Positions 10,372-20,648 of a stretch of DNA of 64,000 nucleotides are shown here, piece after piece (the first letter of the stretch is position 1; each line of letters starts with the position of its first letter). Position numbers and translations under genes: made by a program. Below the pieces are notes generated by a model, which searched no databases, had not been told where the DNA came from, and was given only the letters and a program-made list of their open reading frames with translations. This stretch comes from Mycobacterium lepraemurium. Its GTDB lineage: Bacteria > Actinomycetota > Actinomycetes > Mycobacteriales > Mycobacteriaceae. Location: positions 372,001 through 436,000 of the forward strand of contig CP021238.1 in NCBI GenBank assembly GCA_002291465.1, written 5' to 3'.

Positions 10372-10977
10372 ATGCGCAGTCCGCGCGAAAAGATGGTGGT
10401 CTCGGCCGCGCTGCTGATCAGGGAGCGCGGGGCGCACGCCACCGCGATCTCCGACGTGCTCGAGCACAGCGGCGCGCCGCGCGGATCAGCATACCACTAC
10501 TTTCCCGGTGGACGCACCCAATTGCTCTGTGAAGCGGTCGATTTCGCTGGCGAGTACGTCGCCGCTGTGATCGCCGGGGCCGAGAGCGGCGCCCGGCTGC
10601 TGGACACCTTGATCGACACCTATCGGGAACAGCTGCGCGACAGTGACTTTCGCGCGGGCTGCCCGGTGGTAGCGGTGGCCGTGGAAGCGGGCGAACAATC
10701 CGACGCCGAGCGGCCGGTGATCGAGCGCGCCGCCGCGGCATTCGACCGCTGGACCGACCTGATCGCGCAGCGCTTCATCGCCGACGGCATACGACGGCGC
10801 CGCGCCGCCGAGCTGGCGGTGCTGACCACCAGCGCGCTGGAGGGCGCGATCGTGCTGGCCCGGGCGCGCCGCGACCCGGCACCCCTGGACGTCGTGCACC
10901 GCCAACTGCGCGACCTGCTGGCCGCAGAACTTGCCGGCGAAACCGCCGTAGGAAGGAAATCCAGACATGACCGGTGA
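10372..10977 (+). CDS. TetR/AcrR regulator (Rv0196 ortholog)
   Basis: A 201-residue TetR regulator. The N-terminal helix-turn-helix is clear: AISDVLEHSGAPRGSAYHYF at about residues 24-43. The C-terminal ligand domain holds the FRAGCPVVAVA motif also found in the TetR at 51430-52071, so the two belong to the same subgroup. ATG 10372 is preceded by GAGGAG 6 bases upstream and by a perfect palindrome. It overlaps the first 11 bases of Rv0197, so the pair was an operon; its partner is now a wreck while the regulator survives. Confidence 0.88.
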   Translation: MRSPREKMVVSAALLIRERGAHATAISDVLEHSGAPRGSAYHYFPGGRTQLLCEAVDFAGEYVAAVIAGAESGARLLDTLIDTYREQLRDSDFRAGCPVVAVAVEAGEQSDAERPVIERAAAAFDRWTDLIAQRFIADGIRRRRAAELAVLTTSALEGAIVLARARRDPAPLDVVHRQLRDLLAAELAGETAVGRKSRHDR

Positions 10978-13206
10978 ATGGCAACCCAGCGCCTGCATCC
11001 TCTGCGAATGCAACTGCGGCATCGTCGCCCAAGTGGAAGACCGCCGCCTGGCCCGCATCCGCGGCGACAAGGCGCACCCCGCCTCGCAGGGCTACACCTG
11101 CAACAAGGCGCTGCGGCTGGACCAATACCAGAACAGCCGCGCCCGGTTGACCTCGCCTCTGCGCCGCCGCCCCGACGGCAGCTACGAGGAGATCGACTGG
11201 GACACCGCGATCGTCGAGGTCGCCGAGGGGTTCAAGCGCATTCGCGACAGCTACAGCGGCGACAAGATCTTCTACTACGGTGGCGGCGCCAGGGCAACCA
11301 CCTGGGCGGGGCCTACAGCGGCGCCTTCCTGAAGGCGCTGGGCTCGCGCTACCGGTCGAATGCGTTGGCGCAGGAGAAAACCGGGGAGTCATGGATCGAC
11401 GGCCAGCTGTACGGTGGTCACACCCGCGGCGAGTTCGAGCACGCCGAGGTCGCGGTGTTCGTCGGGAAGAATCCGTGGATGTCGCAGAGCTTTCCGCGCG
11501 CCCGGGTGGTGCTCAACGAGATCGCCAAGGACCCGGCCCGGCCGATGATCGTCATCGATCCCGTCGTCACCGACACGGCCAAGATGGCCGACTTCCACCT
11601 GCGGGTGCGTCCCGGCACCGACGCGTGGTGCCTGGCCGCGCTGGCCGCGGTCCTCGTCCAGGAAGACCTGTGCGACCAAGCCTTTCTCGCCGAGCACGCG
11701 CGCGGCGCCGACGGCGTCCGCCAGGCATTGCGTGACGTGGCGGTGTCCGACTACGCCGCGCGCTGCGGGGTGGACGAGGAGTTGCTGCGCACCGCGGCGC
11801 GGCGCATCGGCACCGCCGCCAGCGTGGCGGTGTTCGAGGATCTCGGCGTGCAGCAGGCGCCCAACAGTACGCTGTGCTCCTACCTGAACAAGCTGCTGTG
11901 GATCCTGACCGAGGAACTTCGCGAAACGTGGTGGCCAGCATCTGCATTCGTCGTTCGCGCCGCTGTCCGGACAGTTCTCCGGGCGCACCCAGGTCACCGG
12001 CGCGCCCATCATCTCCGGCCTGGTGCCGTCGAACATGGTGCCCGAGGAGATCCTGACCGATCACCCGGACCGGTTCCGGGCCATGATCGTGGAGAGCAGC
12101 AATCCCGCGCACTCGCTGGCCAATTCGGCGGCGTGTCGGGAGGCCTTCGCATCGCTGGAACTGATGGTGGTCATCGACGTGGCGATGACCGAGACGGCCT
12201 GGCTGGCGCATTATGTGCTGCCGGCCGCCTCCCAGTTCGAGAAGCCCGAGGCCACCTTCTTCAACCTGAAGTTCCCGCGCAACACCTTTCAGCTGCGCCG
12301 CCCGCTGCTGACGCCCGCTGCCGGGCACGCTGCCCGAACCCGAGATCTGGGCCCGGCTGGTGCGGGCGCTCGGCGGGGTGACGGAGGCGGATCTGCGGCC
12401 GCTGCACGACGCCGCGCGGCGCGGCCGGCACGCCTACACCGAAGCGTTCCTGACCGCTGTGTCCACCAATCAGACTGTGGCGCAGCTACTTCCGTTTGTG
12501 CTGTACGAAACGCTGGGGCCAACCCTGCCGGACGGACTGCGTGGCGCCGCCGCGCTGTGGGGTCTCGCCCAAAAGGCCGTCCTGACCTATCCGGAGGCGG
12601 TGCGCCGCGCCGGTCACGCCGACGGCAACGCGCTGTTCGACGCCATCCTGGACAACCCGTCGGGGGTGACGTTCACCGTGCACGACTACGCGGACGACTT
12701 CACCCTGATCGGCCACCCCGACCACAAGATCGCGCTCGAAATCCCGGCGATGCTGCAGGAATTGGCGAAGCTGTCGAGCGGCCCCGCCGCGGCTGACCAC
12801 CGAAGAGTTCCCGATCGTGCTGTCGGTGGGAGAGCGGCGCGCCTACACCGCCAAAGACATCTTCCGCGACCCGTCCTGGCGCAAGCGCGACGCCGAGGGC
12901 GCGCCGCGGGTCAGCGTCGAAGACGCCCAGGCCCTCGGGCTGGCCGACGGGTGCCGCGCCCGGATCAGCACCGCGGCGGGCAGCGCCGAGGCCACCGTCG
13001 AGATCAGCGAGACCATGCTGGCCGGTCATGCCGCGTTGCCCAACGGTTTTGGGCTGGACTACGTCGGCGACGACGGGCGCACCGTCGTTCCCGGGGTGGC
13101 GCCGAACGCGCTGACCTCCACGCAGTGGCGCGACCCCTACGCCGGCACGCCGTGGCACAAGCACGTCCCGGCCCGGATCGAGGCTTTGGCAGACGCTAGG
13201 CGGTGA
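10967..13206 (+). pseudogene. Molybdopterin oxidoreductase pseudogene (Rv0197)
   Basis: Remnant of a roughly 745-codon formate dehydrogenase-like Mo-bisMGD oxidoreductase. The N-terminal [4Fe-4S] cysteines are visible (CILCECNCGIV and later GYTCNKA). Four frameshifts break it: a missing base near 11288 (YYGGG-QGNHLGG), an extra base near 11910 (before NFAKRGGQHLH), an extra C near 12313 (LLTP-LPGTLPE) and an extra C near 12785 (SGP-PRLTTEEF). The C-terminal molydopterin-binding domain reads to a TGA at 13206. Every segment between lesions is well conserved, so decay is recent. The substrate was never defined. Confidence 0.92.
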
Positions 13207-13855
13207 CCGCCCCGACACCGCCGGAGTTGACGTCCTCGGAGTCGAATTCCAGCACCGCCCGGACGAAATGATTCGGGTCGTATTCGATCGCCTGGTGCCC
13301 CTGGCCGTGCAGGGCGACGATCGTGGCGCCCGGGATCATCGCGACGAGGACCGCGGTGGCCGCCCGCAAATACGCGGGGCTCTCGGTGCCCAGCAACATG
13401 CGGACCGGTGTGGTGATGTTCACATGCCGCTCCGTTAAGCGGTAGGCGCGGGTCTGCGCGAGTTCCCGGCCGGCGGTATGCCGGATCGACCCCGCGCGGT
13501 ACGGAAACTCGCGGTTGGCAAGGTCTTTGATGGCCGACTCGGGTAGCTGCAGGGTTTCGCGGTAGAACGTTTCGAGGATTTCGCGTGGGTCGGACAGCGC
13601 CGTGATCCGTGCCCAGACCCCAGGCGAGCCGACGTCGAGGCCGGGCGAGGGTATGGGCGGCTCGTAGAGGATGATCCGGCGGAAGGCGCGTGTGATCGGG
13701 GCGGCGTCCAGGACCGCCAACGCCCCGTAGGAATGCCCGACGACGTGGACGTCGCCGCAGACGGCCTCGGCAACGGCCGCGACGTCCTCGGCCTCCCGGC
13801 TCAAGCTGTAGGGTTCGGCCTCAGCCGTGCTGAGTCCCCGGCCGCGGCGGTCCAT
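13196..13855 (-). pseudogene. Alpha/beta-hydrolase, 5'-truncated
   Basis: About 220 codons of an alpha/beta-hydrolase. The nucleophile motif VVGHSYGALA and catalytic-His region GQGHQAIEYDP are intact, and the frame is open to the stop. Homology begins abruptly at MDRRGRGLST, which in complete relatives is an internal strand roughly 60 residues from the N-terminus, so the first part of the fold, including the oxyanion strand, is missing. Upstream of 13855 the sequence turns directly into a GMC oxidoreductase on the other strand that also lacks its 5' part. The open frame extends to an ATG at 13915, but those residues are antisense to the GMC remnant. The 3' end overlaps that of Rv0197 by 11 bases. 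Confidence 0.72.
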
Positions 13856-14904
13856 TGGTGGTGGCTCCGGCAGCCCACCCCAACCCGGTATTGGCCGCAT
13901 GTCTTTGCGCCGCAATACAGCAGGGCTACCCGCGCGCCGCAGACATCAGCGGCGGACTTGAGGTGGGCTTCGGCTTCACGGATCTCAACATCGTCGATGG
14001 GAAGCGGCAGAGCGCGGCAGACGCCTACCTGCTGCCGGTGCTTGATCGGCCGAACCTTGAATCCACTCTGGGGCAACGGTTCGCCGGCTTCGCATTCGTG
14101 GGAGTCGCTGCACCGGCGTCGAGTACACCACCGCCGAGGGCCGGCAGGTGACGGCGGCGGCCCGGGAGATCATCTTGTGCGCGGGCGCAATCGGGCCGCC
14201 GAACCATCTCCGGTCCTTCGGGGGCGAGGTCGCCGTGGAGTTGCCGGGGGGCGGTGCGAACCTGCAGGATCATCCGATCGTTCCGCTGGTCTATCGCGCC
14301 ACGCGTCCCGTGCCGGCCGGCCGGTACAACCACGGGGAGATGCTCGGGCTCATCTGGCGCCACGCAGCCGGCGGACCGCCGGAGATCCAGATCTTCGGCG
14401 TTGACTTCCGCGGACGTTCCGGGCCTCGGCGGAGCCGATGAATACATGCTGGGAGTCTCCGTCATGCAGCCAGTCAGCCGCGGGCGCGTCGGACTTTCGG
14501 GCCCACCATCCAGGAGCCGCCCGCCATCGACCCGAACTACCTCAGCGACGATCGCGACATGGGCCTCATGATCGAGGGCCTGCGGATCGGCCGCGAAATC
14601 GGGATGTTGCAGGCGCTCGATCCATGGAGGGCCGAGGAACTCGCACCCGACGACGACGCCGTCGACGACGCGGCGCTGCGCTCGTACATTCAGCGGTCCG
14701 TCGCGTCCTACTTTCACCCGGTTGGCACGTGCGCCGATGGGTACTGGGCCGGAGTCGGTCGTGGACAGTCAATTACGTCTGCACGGCATCGATAACCTTC
14801 GCGTAATAGACGCTTCGGTGATGCCCTCGCTCCCGTCGAACAACACCGTCGCAACGGTCTACGCTATCGGCGAACGAGGCGCCGATCTCGTTCGTCTCGG
14901 ATGA
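13856..14904 (+). pseudogene. GMC-family oxidoreductase pseudogene
   Basis: Remnant of a choline dehydrogenase-like flavoprotein. The N-terminal FAD-binding part (GxGxxG) is absent; homology begins near HPNPVLAACL (about 13873). Reading needs frame changes near 14080, 14408 (extra C, VDF-ADVPGLGG), 14502 (missing base, LSG-PTIQEPPAIDP) and 14732 (extra C, GTCA-MGTGPES). A stretch is also missing between ILCAGAIG and the LRSFG segment, where the family has SAQLLLRSGVGP. The active-site His region SYFHPVGTC and the C-terminal DASVMPSLPSNN are still recognisable. Its 5' end was deleted together with that of the divergent hydrolase. Confidence 0.88.
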
Positions 14905-14951
14905 CCGGTCCTGCTGGGGCGTGCACGGTTCATCCCCTGCTCCTCTCTCCT

Positions 14952-14992
14952 CGACAAGGGGTAATCGCATGTGATCGCGTGATCCCTTGTCG
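14952..14992. terminator. Inverted repeat after the GMC remnant
   Basis: CGACAAGGG (14952-14960) and CCCTTGTCG (14984-14992) are perfectly complementary across a 23-base loop that is itself partly paired. It lies 48 bases after the GMC stop and 87 before the LysR start. It could be a terminator or a LysR-type binding site. Confidence 0.5.
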
Positions 14993-15078
14993 GGCAACCC
15001 TGCTCGGAAGGCCTCTTTGACCGCATGCGAAGTGCGCTATGCTGCTGGCCGTATCGGCGGTCCGGATAGAGGTGTGTC

Positions 15079-15952
15079 ATGGCGACGCTGCTGCAGCTGA
15101 AAGCCTTCCTTGCGGTTGTCGACCAGGGCGGCTTCACCGCCGCGAGCCGTTCGCTGGGCATGTCGCAACCAGCGGTCAGTCGCGCCGTCGCCGGCCTCGA
15201 AAGGGAATTGGGATCACCGCTGTTGATTCGGCATCGGGATCGCATCCTGCTCAACGCGCCCGGGAAGCGCGCACTGGCGCACGCCCGTTCAGCGGTGCGG
15301 CACTCGGACCAAATGCGCGCAGAGGTTTCGGCTGCCGCAAAGCTCAGAGGCACGCTGCGCATTGCGCGCTTGCCCTACACGACTGAGTTGCTCATCGTTC
15401 CGCAGCTGCAGAAGTTCTCCGAACAGCATCCATCTGTGGAATTCCGGGTGTTGGAAGGGGGCGAGCCGGAAATCCGCGACTGGCTTGACTTGGGCTCCGC
15501 GGACACAGGCGTAATATCCATTCCCGCAACCGGATTGAGCGCGGAATTCTTGGCCGCGCAGGACATGGTTGCGGTATTGCCCCCCGAACATCGCTTGGCC
15601 GCGGTCAACGCGGTTCACTACGCCGATCTGGCCAAGGAGCCATTCATTCGCTCAACCGGAGGATGCGCACACGTTTTATGGCGGTGGCCGATCAAGTGGG
15701 TGCCGAATTCGATGTCGCTTTCGAGGCCATGGGTTGATGGCGGTGCTTGCGATCGTGACCTCAGGCCTGGGCGTCAGTATTGTGCCGGTCGCCGCGGTAG
15801 CGAGACCCCGAGCCGGGATAGCCGCTAAGCGGCTTGTCCCGAAGACCACCCGCAACCTCGCTGTCGCCGTCAGCGCGAGCGCCGGCTCAGCGGCCCGAGC
15901 CTTCCTAGAACAGATCGCGGCTCTCGATGGCAGTGAGCGGGCGGGAGCATGA
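15079..15952 (+). pseudogene. LysR-family regulator pseudogene
   Basis: ATG 15079 opens a typical LysR N-terminus: LQLKAFLAVVDQGGFTAAS then SQPAVSRAVAGLE as the winged helix-turn-helix (residues about 3-40). The effector domain is readable to about 15670. There an extra T in a TTTT run shifts the frame (the correct continuation is FMAVADQVGAEFDV), and near 15735 the frame is lost again after EAMG. The C-terminus LMAVLAIVTSGLGVSIVP to a TGA at 15952 completes the family length. It may once have controlled the neighbouring GMC gene; both are dead. Confidence 0.85.
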
Positions 15953-16195
15953 GCACTAGCGAGCGCGTGGTGTCTCTATCTGTGGGAAACATGACCCTTT
16001 CGCCCTCTAACCCCGGGTCTTTCCTGACGTTGAATACCGCAGAGGACACGGTGTTTACGCAACTCCACCACGGTTAGCCGTGAGCGCAGTGTGGCGGGGT
16101 GAGCATGGCGTGGCACCGCTTTGATCGCGAAAATGACTGCTAAGTCGAGCCGTTGGAGCTCTGCCGGAACTACAGATCAAGTTAGGAGATCAACC

Positions 16196-16711
16196 GTGGC
16201 AGCTACGACACCTCTCGCGAATGGGCGGGCGACCCGCCGAGCCGAAGCAGAGGTCGGCGTCTTCACGGCGTCCCCGCCGTTTGCCGCCAGCCTGCAGCAA
16301 GTGCTGGTTGATCTTATCGAGCTGCACCTGCAGGCTAAACAAGCCCACTGGAATATCGTGGGAGTAAACTTCCGCGGCCTGCACTTGCAGCTGGATGAAC
16401 TCGTCGGCGCGGCGCGCGAGGCCGGCGACAACATTGCCGAGCGGCTGCGCGCCTTGGCAGCCACTCCGGATGGCCGGTCCGACACCGTCGCAGCGACGAC
16501 CAGCCTGCCGCAGTTCCCCGCCGGCGAGCAGGACACCAGGGTTGTTGTGGATCTGATCACCACGCGTGTTTATGCGACGGTCGATACGATCCGATCGGTG
16601 CACGACGCCGTGGACGCAGAGGATCCCACTACGTCGGACCTGCTTCATCAGGTCATCGACTCGCTGTAGAAGCTCGTGTGGATGATCAAATCGGCGAACC
16701 GATCAATTTAA
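16196..16711 (+). pseudogene. Dps2-type miniferritin with premature stop
   Basis: Very similar to M. smegmatis Dps2, a DNA-protecting, iron-storing dodecameric ferritin-like protein. The ferroxidase-site helices read LHLQAKQAHWNIVGVNFRGLHLQLDELV and DNIAERL. GTG 16196 follows GGAGA and matches the family start region. A TAG at 16667-16669 interrupts it, where relatives have Glu (IDSLEKQ); 13 further codons (KLVWMIKSANRSI) remain in frame to TAA 16709. Only the last helix is clipped, about 14 residues, so a shortened 157-residue protein could still fold; oligomerisation may be affected. Classed as a pseudogene with that reservation. Confidence 0.75.
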
Positions 16712-16744
16712 CTCGTTGGCGTCACCGCCGGCCGCCGCTGCTCG

Positions 16745-18733
16745 TCAGTTCCAGATCTTGACCCGCCGGTCGGGCTCCAGGAACAGCGCGCCCTCGTCGG
16801 CACCCTCGAAGGCAGCATAGAAGGCGTCCATGTTGCGTATCACGCCGTTGCAGCGAAACTCCGGCGGTGAGTGCGGGTCCACCGCCAGCCGCTGGATCGA
16901 TTCGGCCTCAAGGGATTTGGTTCGCCACACCTGAGCCCAGCCGTAGAACACGCGCTGCACCCCGGACAGGTCGTCGATCACCGGGTCGGGCTGCCCGTTC
17001 AGCGACAACTGGTAGGCCAGCAGCGCGATCGACAGGCCGCCCAGATCGCCGATGTTTTCCCCGACGGTGAACGCCCCGTTCACGTGGTAGACGCTGGGCA
17101 GCCCGCGCGGTGTGTAGGCGTCGTACTGTTCAATGAGAGCCTTTGTGCGGGAGGCGAATTCGGTACGGTCGGCGTCGGTCCACCAGTCGACAAGGTTGCC
17201 GTCGCCGTCGTATTTGGCGCCCTGGTCGTCGAAGCCGTGGCCGATCTCGTGGCCGATCACCGCGCCGATGCCGCCGTAGTTGGCGGCGTCGTCGGCCTCG
17301 GCGTCGAAGAACGGCGGCTGCAAAATGGCCGCCGGGAACACGATCTCGTTCATGCCGGGGTTGTAGTACGCGTTGACCGTCTGCGGCGTCATGAACCATT
17401 CGTCGCGGTCCACCGGCCCGCCGAGCTTGGCCAGCTCCCGGTCGTGATTGACGGCGTAGCCCCGCTGGTAGTTGCCGTACAGGTCGCCGCGGTCGATCAC
17501 CAGCGCGGAGTAGTCGCGCCACTTGGCCGGGTAGCCGACCTTGGCGGTGAACTTGTCCAGCTTGGCCAGCGCCCGCTGCCGGGTCTGCGGTGTCATCCAG
17601 TCCAGGTCGCTGATGCTGATCCGGTAGGCCGCCCGCAGGTTGCTCACCAGCTCGTCGATGCGGGCCTTGGCTCCGGGCGGGAAATGCCGTGCCACATAGA
17701 GCTTTCCGACGGCGTCCCCCATCAGGCTCTCGACCAGGGAGACCGCCCGCTTCCACCGGTCGCGGATCTGCTCGGCGCCGGTCAGCAGGCGACCGTAGAA
17801 GTCGAAGTCGGCGGCCACCAGCTCGTCGGTCAGCCAGCCGGCGCGGGCCCGGATTACTCGCCACCGCGCCCACCATTTCCACTCGTCGAGGGCCAGGCTT
17901 TCCCACAGCGCCGCGAAGGTGGTCAGGTAATCGGGTTGGCGCACAACGAGTTCGGCCACCGCGTCGGCTGTGGCGCCCAGCGCCTGCAGCCAGCCGCCCC
18001 AGTCGAAGCCGCTGCCCTCGGTGCGCAGGTCGGCGAAGGTGCGCAGGTTGTAGGTGAGGTCGGCGTCGCGACGCTTGACCACATCCCAGTGCGCGGCAGC
18101 CAGTTTGGCCTCCACGGCCACGATGCGGGCCGCGGTCTCGGCGTGGTCGTCGGCCGACCCGCCGAATACCAGGCGCAGCATCCGGGCGATGTGTCCGGGG
18201 TAGGCGGCCAGCACCTCGGCGTGCTGCTCGTCGCGGAAGTACGACTCGTCGGGCAGGCCGATGCCGGACTGCGTGACGTGCACCAGGTAGCGGGCCGAGT
18301 TCTTGGCGTCGGTGTCCACATACAGCGCGACGCCGCCGCCGACGCCGGTGCGCTGCAGCGCACCCATCACCGCCGCCAGGGCGGCGGCGTCGGCGGCGGC
18401 GTCGATGAGCGCCAGCTCGTCGAGCAGGGGCTGCAGGCCGCGGCGCTGCACGGCGTCCTCGTCCAGGAAGCTGGCGTACAGGTCGCCGATGCGGTGGGCG
18501 TCATCGCCGCCGGCGGCCGCACCCTGCTCGCTGGCCTCGACGATCAGGTCGCGCACCTGCTCCTCGGCGCGGTCGTACAGCTGCCGGAAGGTGCCGTCGG
18601 TGGCCCGGTCGGCGGGTATCTCGTATTGGGCCAGCCAGCGGCCGTTGACGTGACCGAACAGGTCGTCTTGCGGGCGGATGCTGTCGTCGACATGGCTCAG
18701 GTCGATCCCCGAGCGGATGGCCGTATTCGTCAC
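16745..18733 (-). CDS. zmp1: Zinc metallopeptidase Zmp1, M13 family (Rv0198c)
   Basis: A neprilysin-like M13 endopeptidase of 662 residues (663 in M. tuberculosis). In M. tuberculosis it is implicated in blocking inflammasome activation and phagosome maturation. The zinc site HEIGH is at about 495-499, with the third ligand in ENIGDLGG and the substrate-binding NAYYNP near 450. GTG 18733 (VTNTAIRSGIDLSH) matches the known start; the frame stays open another 50 codons upstream, but that part would overlap the divergent Rv0199. No signal peptide, as in other Zmp1 proteins. Intact between decayed genes, suggesting selection. Confidence 0.95.
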   Translation of the reverse strand: MTNTAIRSGIDLSHVDDSIRPQDDLFGHVNGRWLAQYEIPADRATDGTFRQLYDRAEEQVRDLIVEASEQGAAAGGDDAHRIGDLYASFLDEDAVQRRGLQPLLDELALIDAAADAAALAAVMGALQRTGVGGGVALYVDTDAKNSARYLVHVTQSGIGLPDESYFRDEQHAEVLAAYPGHIARMLRLVFGGSADDHAETAARIVAVEAKLAAAHWDVVKRRDADLTYNLRTFADLRTEGSGFDWGGWLQALGATADAVAELVVRQPDYLTTFAALWESLALDEWKWWARWRVIRARAGWLTDELVAADFDFYGRLLTGAEQIRDRWKRAVSLVESLMGDAVGKLYVARHFPPGAKARIDELVSNLRAAYRISISDLDWMTPQTRQRALAKLDKFTAKVGYPAKWRDYSALVIDRGDLYGNYQRGYAVNHDRELAKLGGPVDRDEWFMTPQTVNAYYNPGMNEIVFPAAILQPPFFDAEADDAANYGGIGAVIGHEIGHGFDDQGAKYDGDGNLVDWWTDADRTEFASRTKALIEQYDAYTPRGLPSVYHVNGAFTVGENIGDLGGLSIALLAYQLSLNGQPDPVIDDLSGVQRVFYGWAQVWRTKSLEAESIQRLAVDPHSPPEFRCNGVIRNMDAFYAAFEGADEGALFLEPDRRVKIWN

Positions 18734-18774
18734 CCCGCCATCCTTCCATCTTTGCCGGGTGCGACGATCGGGCC

Positions 18775-19404
18775 ATGTCCGACGGCGAGCGAACCGAGCC
18801 ACCTGCCGAACGAGATTCCGTTGACGACGAACCGCCCGAAGCCGCGGACGGCCGAATCTTCTCCCACTACGGCGTCGCCTCAACGGTTCTCGGCGTGCTG
18901 TCGGTGGCCGCGGTGGTGCTCGCCGCCCTGATCTGGTCCGACCACTGCGACCAGGTCGCCGAGCGCAGCTATTTGAGCCGGGTCATGCAGACCGCCGCGG
19001 ACTGGGTGAACGTGCTGATCAACGTGAACAGCGGCAACGTCGACGCCAGCCTGCAGCGGCTGCACGACGGCACGGTCGGTGAGCTCAACACCGACTTCGA
19101 CGCCGCGGTGCAGCCCTACCGGGCGGTGGTGGAGAAGCTGCAGTCCAAGAGCAGCGGGCGGGTGGACGCGGTGGCGATCGAAACCGTGCACCACGACCTG
19201 GACGCCCAGCCGGGCGCCGCGCGGCCGCCGGTCACCACCAAGCTGCCGCCATTCGCCACCCGCACCGACTCGGTGCTGCTGGTCGCCACCTCGGTGAGCG
19301 AAAACGTCGGCGCCAAGCTGCAGACCGTGCACTGGGGCCTGCGCCTGGACGTTTCCGACGTGGACGGCAAGCTGATGATCTCCGGGCTGTCCTCGATCAG
19401 GTGA
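18775..19404 (+). CDS. Mce-associated-like membrane protein, Rv0199 ortholog
   Basis: A 209-residue protein with an acidic N-terminal cytoplasmic tail, one transmembrane helix (VASTVLGVLSVAAVVLAALI, about 34-53) and a cystatin-like extracellular domain typical of Mce-associated and VirB8-like proteins. Starts 42 bases from the divergent zmp1. Its stop overlaps the GTG of Rv0200 (GTGA), so the two are coupled and probably form a membrane complex. In other mycobacteria such proteins stabilise Mce or MmpL-type exporters; the role here is inference. Confidence 0.85.
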   Translation: MSDGERTEPPAERDSVDDEPPEAADGRIFSHYGVASTVLGVLSVAAVVLAALIWSDHCDQVAERSYLSRVMQTAADWVNVLINVNSGNVDASLQRLHDGTVGELNTDFDAAVQPYRAVVEKLQSKSSGRVDAVAIETVHHDLDAQPGAARPPVTTKLPPFATRTDSVLLVATSVSENVGAKLQTVHWGLRLDVSDVDGKLMISGLSSIR

Positions 19405-20096
19405 GAGATGCGATGAGAAACATCTGGCGGTTGTTCGCCTTCGACATCGCGGCCCCGGTGGCCGCGATCGCGGCCCTGCTGGCCATCGGCGTGGTGCTCG
19501 GCTGGCCGCTGTGGTGGGTGTCGGCCTGCTCGGTGCTGGTGTTGTTGATCGTCGAGGGCGTGCTGATCAATTTCTGGCTGCTGCGCCGCGATTCGGTCAG
19601 CCTCGGCACCGACGACGACGCGCCGGGGCTGCGGTTGGCGGTGGTGCTGCTGTGCACGGCCGCGCTGGCGGCGGCCGTCGCGACCGGCTACACGCACTGG
19701 ACCAGGGCCGACCGCGACTTCACCGACGACTCCCACAAGGTCGTCGCGATCGCCACCGGCATGGCCGAGTCGATGGCCTCGTTCAGCCCGACCGCCCCGA
19801 CCGGCTCCATCGACCGGGCCGCGGCGATGGTGGTGTCCGAACACGCCGCGGCGTTCAAGGAGCAGTACACCAAGTCCAGCGCCGAGCTGGCCCAACACAA
19901 CGTCACCGCGCAGGCGGCCACGGTGTCGGCCGGCGTCGAGGCCCTCGGCCCCGCGGCTGCCAGCGTGGTGGTGATCCTGCGGGTGACCCAGAACGCGCCC
20001 GGGCAGCCACCCAGCCAGGCCGCGCCGGCGCTGCGGGTGACGCTGACCAAGCGGGGCGGCGACTGGCTGGTCGCCGACGTGCTGCCGATCAGATGA
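19401..20096 (+). CDS. Membrane protein, Rv0200 ortholog
   Basis: A 231-residue protein with at least three hydrophobic segments (IAAPVAAIAALLAIGVVLG, WWVSACSVLVLLIVEGVLI, LAVVLLCTAALAAAVATG) followed by a soluble domain of Mce-associated type (DRDFTDDSHKVVAIATGMAES). GTG 19401 overlaps the Rv0199 stop; ATG 19413 in the same frame is an alternative. It faces the mmpL11 cluster from the other strand. Confidence 0.82.
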   Translation: MRDAMRNIWRLFAFDIAAPVAAIAALLAIGVVLGWPLWWVSACSVLVLLIVEGVLINFWLLRRDSVSLGTDDDAPGLRLAVVLLCTAALAAAVATGYTHWTRADRDFTDDSHKVVAIATGMAESMASFSPTAPTGSIDRAAAMVVSEHAAAFKEQYTKSSAELAQHNVTAQAATVSAGVEALGPAAASVVVILRVTQNAPGQPPSQAAPALRVTLTKRGGDWLVADVLPIR

Positions 20097-20111
20097 CCGA
20101 TCGGGTGAGGC

Positions 20112-20648
20112 TCAGTTGGATTCGGCAGAGCGGGCGGACTTCACCTTGACGAACCGGTCGGACAGCCGGCGGATCCGGATCATCAGCGCGGCCGTCGGGC
20201 TGGTGCTGCCGTCCAGGTAGCTGCCCAGCTCCTCGGCGCTGACCCCGATGCGGGACGCGAACTCCTGCTGGCCCAGGCCGGACCGATCGATGAGCAGCCG
20301 CACGTGGCGGGCCACCTCGGCGCGTTCGTTGGCCTCCAGGTGGGCGCGGGCACGCTCCAGCACCTCCCACAGAGCCTTGGCGATGCCGTAGGGCCGGGTG
20401 CCGTCGAGCACCTCTTCGACCTGGCGCGCGGTGCGGCCGTAGGGGTCGCGCTTCAGCGCGCCCGCGATGCGTTTCCAGGTGGCGATGTCACCGCTCTGCA
20501 GAGCCGAACGGATGGCGGCGGTCGGCCAGAATTCCACCGGCTGGTCGAGGTCCGGCAGCGGGGCGGACGGGCCGCCGCGGTTGCGCTGGTCCCCCGGGGC
20601 CGGCCGGTGCGGCGGCGAAGCCGGGCGTCGGTCGGGTGCCAACGTCAC
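20112..20648 (-). CDS. HTH DNA-binding protein, Rv0201c ortholog
   Basis: A 178-residue cytoplasmic protein. The C-terminal half has an XRE-like helix-turn-helix (SGLGQQEFASRIGVSAEELGSYL, about residues 123-145) and a basic tail. The N-terminus is Pro/Arg-rich. GTG 20648 overlaps the mmpL11 stop (GTGA), so it is translated from the mmpL11 message. Regulatory target unknown. Confidence 0.82.
   Translation of the reverse strand: MTLAPDRRPASPPHRPAPGDQRNRGGPSAPLPDLDQPVEFWPTAAIRSALQSGDIATWKRIAGALKRDPYGRTARQVEEVLDGTRPYGIAKALWEVLERARAHLEANERAEVARHVRLLIDRSGLGQQEFASRIGVSAEELGSYLDGSTSPTAALMIRIRRLSDRFVKVKSARSAESN

Noticed and set aside
10967..13206. Programmed frameshifting to express Rv0197
   Set aside because: Four shifts in different contexts without slippery-site and pseudoknot structure; decay explains them better.
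16871..18931. 686-codon plus-strand frame opposite zmp1
   Set aside because: Shadow of zmp1; no domain, and zmp1 has its complete M13 motifs.
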